Assembly (NCBI GenBank): GCA_946186505.1
Contig: CAMHNI010000005.1
Coordinates: 62,001 to 126,000, forward strand
Origin: an uncultured Prevotellaceae bacterium
GTDB taxonomy: Bacteria > Bacteroidota > Bacteroidia > Bacteroidales > Bacteroidaceae
Reading direction: 5' to 3'
DNA: 64,000 bases
Made by a program: the position numbers and the translations under genes. Below are positions 61,378 to 64,000 of the stretch, one piece after another; positions within the stretch are counted from its first letter, which is position 1, and the number at the start of each line of letters is the position of its first letter. A model generated the notes under the pieces. The model searched no databases, was not told where the DNA came from, and was given only the letters and a program-made list of their open reading frames with translations.

Positions 61378-63972
61378 ATGAACTACCCACTTATATCAGA
61401 ATACGTTGAGGCCATCAAGGCAGCAGAAGACAATTTCGATCAGTTGAAACATCTTCGTCCTGTATTGGGAGAGGATGGCGAGCCTGTGATGTCGAGCGGC
61501 GGCTTCGCTGTGGTCTTCAAGATGAAAGACGAGCAGACAGGGAAACTGCATGCTGTGAAGTGCTTCCTGAAGGAGCAGGAGGGGCGTACAGAGGCTTATC
61601 GCCAGATAGCAGAGGAACTGGAGTATGTCAGCAGCACCTTCCTTACACCCATCAAGTATCTGGATATGGAATTGTTTGTGGATTCCAGCAACTCTGAGGA
61701 TAGTGAGTTCCCTGTGCTGCTGATGGACTGGGTGGAAGGTCAGACGTTGGATAAATACATTCGTGAGCATATTGATGATCAGTATGATTTGTCGCTGTTG
61801 GCCTATCAGTTCAGTCGCTTGGCGATGTGGCTGATGCCCCAGCCCTTTGCCCATGGCGATCTGAAGCCTGATAACATCCTCGTGAAGGAAGATGGCACGC
61901 TGGTATTGGTGGATTACGATGTCATGTATGTGCCAGCCATGAAGGGCCAGAAGGCAAGAGAATTAGGCAGCCCAGACTTCCGTCACCCAGGCAGAACAGA
62001 AGAAGTCTTCGATGACCATATCGATGATTTCTCCCTTGCCAGCATCCTCCTTTCTCTCAAAGCCATCGCCCTCCAGCCTTCACTCCTGGAAGAATATGGC
62101 GCCTCAGATCGCCTACTATTCTCAGAAAAGGATTATCGCAATCTCTCAGAAAGTAGCGCCTTGGGAGCTCTGCAACCATTAATGCAAGATGCAGAATTGG
62201 CTTCACTTTATTCTCTATACATCCTTGCTTTATCTCAGAATAATCTCTCCCAAGTGTCTTTCCGCCTTTTCAATCTCTCAAGGCCCGATAGATCACAATA
62301 CGAGGAAGAGAATCTTTCCACAGAAGTAACAGAGGAAGATTTGGCAAATGCATGGACAGATGAATACGGAGTAAAATATAGTGCTGATAGGAAAAGATTA
62401 TTATGGGCACCTTCTAATATTCAGACATATTTTATAAAGGAGGGTACCATTATTATTTGTGACAGAGCATTCAACGATAGTCCTAATTCAGGGAATACCC
62501 AACTAATCTTGGTTGTCATACCAGAATCTGTCACTCATATAGGCAATAGTGCATTCCAGAATTGCTTTTCATTGGAAACAATAAGTATTCCGAATTCTGT
62601 TCAGTATATAGGAAATGCCGCTTTTTCTCATTGCTTCAATATTAATATTTCAATTCCTAATTCTGTTAATTTTATAGGGGATTCTGCATTTTGGAATTGT
62701 AGATCTTTATCTTTATTTGTAATACCAGAATCAGTTACTTACATAGGAAGTATGGCATTTGCAAATTGTTATTCGTTAACCCAAGTTAGTATATTGGGTC
62801 AAGTTGAATCTATTAAAGCCCAAACATTTGCTGATTGTTTTTGGTTGAATAAGGTCATATTACCAAATTCTATTTCTCACATAGAAAGCCGTGCGTTCTA
62901 TGAATGTTATAGATTAGAAGAAATAGTTTTCCCCGATTCCATACAAGTCATAGATGAGTGCGCTTTTGATGACTGCCGCTCATTGTTAAGTGTGGTTTTA
63001 CCTAACACATTAGTTCATATTGGTTATGGAGCATTCCGTGGGTGCGAATCTTTGACGGAGGTTGTAATTCCCACAGCTATTACGACAATTGATAAGTACG
63101 TTTTTCAAGATACATATTCTCTTTCGGAAATATCTATACCAGAATCAGTTGTTAATATAGAAGAAGCTGCTTTTCAATGTAGTGGCTTAACACGCTTGTA
63201 TATCAATTCGATAGTAGATATAAATGATAATGCTTTTGATGGCTGCTCGTTACAATCTATCTTAATACCCCAAGGAACGACAATGATATTTGAGAAGTCC
63301 CTCTCTGAATTCAAAGATAAACTTGTTGAGCAGGATGGTTTAGAGGATTTGAGTGTAGAAGTGACGGAAGAAGATTTGGCAAATGCATGGACTGATGAAT
63401 TCGGGGTTAAGTACAGTACAGATAAGAAACGATTGCTGAAAGCGCCAATGGGTTTAAGGGAGTATACGATTAAAGCGGGTACTATGGTTATATGCAATAT
63501 GTCTTTCAGTGAATTTGTTGGTGGCGGTATGAAAAAAGAGTTCTCTGGCATATCTTCTATTATTATACCTAGTAGTGTCGAGCAGATTGGGAGACATGCA
63601 TTTATATGTTGTGATAATTTGAGACATATTTATATTCCTGTTTTAACCAAGAAAAAGTTTGAAGAGTTAATTCCTGGTTATAAATATAAACTTGTTGAAA
63701 TATTAGACATTAACAACAAGGACGGCTGGAGAATAAAAGAAAGAAGACCATTCAACTTGGATGAGATAAATAGAGTGAGCTATGCGCAGGTCGTTGATTC
63801 CCAATTTGGAAATAGTGCGGGTTTCTATATGAATTCGGGAGGGTTTACTCATATTCCTTTAGTAAGTTATTCTTCTTTAGCACTTGGTGACATTGTTGAT
63901 TTGTCTAAGGCAAATATTGTCATATTGAGTAAGGATGGTGATGTAGATATTATGAGAGTGGAAGCATTATGA
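61378..63972 (+). CDS. Protein kinase-like domain fused to BspA-type leucine-rich repeats
   Basis: 864 residues without a signal peptide. Residues about 30-300: eukaryotic-type kinase fold with glycine loop SSGGFAVVF, Lys61 in HAVKCF, catalytic Asp161 in AHGDLKPDN, and DYD at 179-181 in place of DFG; GSPDFRHPG resembles the activation-segment end. From about 312, two LRR_5/BspA blocks start with almost the same phrase (TEEDLANAWTDE(Y/F)GVKYS, then KRLL.AP) at about 314 and 660. The repeat part is clearly more AT-rich than the kinase part. Predicted cytoplasmic; role unknown, signalling or protein recognition. Its stop overlaps the next start. Confidence 0.85.
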   Translation: MNYPLISEYVEAIKAAEDNFDQLKHLRPVLGEDGEPVMSSGGFAVVFKMKDEQTGKLHAVKCFLKEQEGRTEAYRQIAEELEYVSSTFLTPIKYLDMELFVDSSNSEDSEFPVLLMDWVEGQTLDKYIREHIDDQYDLSLLAYQFSRLAMWLMPQPFAHGDLKPDNILVKEDGTLVLVDYDVMYVPAMKGQKARELGSPDFRHPGRTEEVFDDHIDDFSLASILLSLKAIALQPSLLEEYGASDRLLFSEKDYRNLSESSALGALQPLMQDAELASLYSLYILALSQNNLSQVSFRLFNLSRPDRSQYEEENLSTEVTEEDLANAWTDEYGVKYSADRKRLLWAPSNIQTYFIKEGTIIICDRAFNDSPNSGNTQLILVVIPESVTHIGNSAFQNCFSLETISIPNSVQYIGNAAFSHCFNINISIPNSVNFIGDSAFWNCRSLSLFVIPESVTYIGSMAFANCYSLTQVSILGQVESIKAQTFADCFWLNKVILPNSISHIESRAFYECYRLEEIVFPDSIQVIDECAFDDCRSLLSVVLPNTLVHIGYGAFRGCESLTEVVIPTAITTIDKYVFQDTYSLSEISIPESVVNIEEAAFQCSGLTRLYINSIVDINDNAFDGCSLQSILIPQGTTMIFEKSLSEFKDKLVEQDGLEDLSVEVTEEDLANAWTDEFGVKYSTDKKRLLKAPMGLREYTIKAGTMVICNMSFSEFVGGGMKKEFSGISSIIIPSSVEQIGRHAFICCDNLRHIYIPVLTKKKFEELIPGYKYKLVEILDINNKDGWRIKERRPFNLDEINRVSYAQVVDSQFGNSAGFYMNSGGFTHIPLVSYSSLALGDIVDLSKANIVILSKDGDVDIMRVEAL

Positions 63973-64000
63973 AACAGGTACTACCCCTGTGTTCCCAAGG
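63969..64000 (+). CDS. Start of a further gene, cut by the window edge
   Basis: ATG 63969 overlaps the kinase-LRR stop (ATGA) and reads MKQVLPLCSQG before the window ends. Tight coupling suggests a partner of the kinase-LRR protein. Too short to identify. Confidence 0.45.
   Translation, partial: MKQVLPLCSQ

Overview
The window reads as Bacteroidales DNA, most like a gut or rumen Prevotella/Segatella. The evidence is many TAnnTTTGC-type promoter -7 boxes, a SusC/SusD pair, several SusC-like barrels, lipoproteins with negatively charged tails after the Cys, a VapE + HU-like pair, and a BspA-type leucine-rich-repeat protein. Assignment is from protein and promoter character only; no rRNA or tRNA gene was seen.

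Left part (1-19.4 kb): the tail of an SGNH hydrolase; a YjbR protein; a broken GNAT gene fused behind the start of a lost MBL-fold gene; a LuxR-type regulator with a hemerythrin-like domain, divergent from a porin / imelysin lipoprotein / di-heme oxidoreductase / CcsBA-like fragment cluster that looks like a metal-uptake or surface redox system; debris of a DUF3791/DUF3990 module; a TolC-RND-MFP efflux operon with a divergent AraC regulator; a VapE + HU-like pair; and a cobalamin riboswitch in front of a flavodoxin and a 29-residue membrane protein.

Middle part (19.4-35.5 kb, nearly all minus strand): a glycan operon (SusC-like barrel, frameshifted GH43, GH5, SDR), a BlaI/M56 signalling pair with three operator copies, and a LacI-led operon (internally deleted ADH copy, NAD-epimerase, GH43, large barrel, Fe-ADH). 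Several short gene tails left behind by deletions lie between intact genes.

Right part (35.5-60.2 kb): a galactomannan-type polysaccharide utilisation locus. An AraC regulator and a three-domain esterase diverge from one promoter region. A minus-strand operon carries a CE7 deacetylase, GH26 mannanase, AGE-family 2-epimerase, GH2 and GH36 alpha-galactosidase. A plus-strand operon carries SusC, SusD, two surface glycan-binding lipoproteins and a second GH26. A third minus-strand pair carries GH5_7 mannanase and an SGNH acetylesterase. Inferred flow: surface GH26/GH5_7 cut the chain, SusCD imports oligomers, esterases remove acetyl groups, GH36 removes galactose, GH2 and the epimerase process mannobiose. 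No GH130 or inner-membrane sugar transporter is present here.

Right end: a truncated DUF1016 gene cut by a palindromic repeat, then an 864-residue protein joining a eukaryotic-type kinase domain to BspA-type repeats, coupled to a further gene that runs off the window.

The most unusual theme is small palindromic repeats. One family (about 60 bp) sits at gene ends inside 11-bp direct repeats or forms covarying promoter-leader hairpins. A second, G/C-rich kind and a third kind are inserted in frame inside coding genes, including all three efflux genes.
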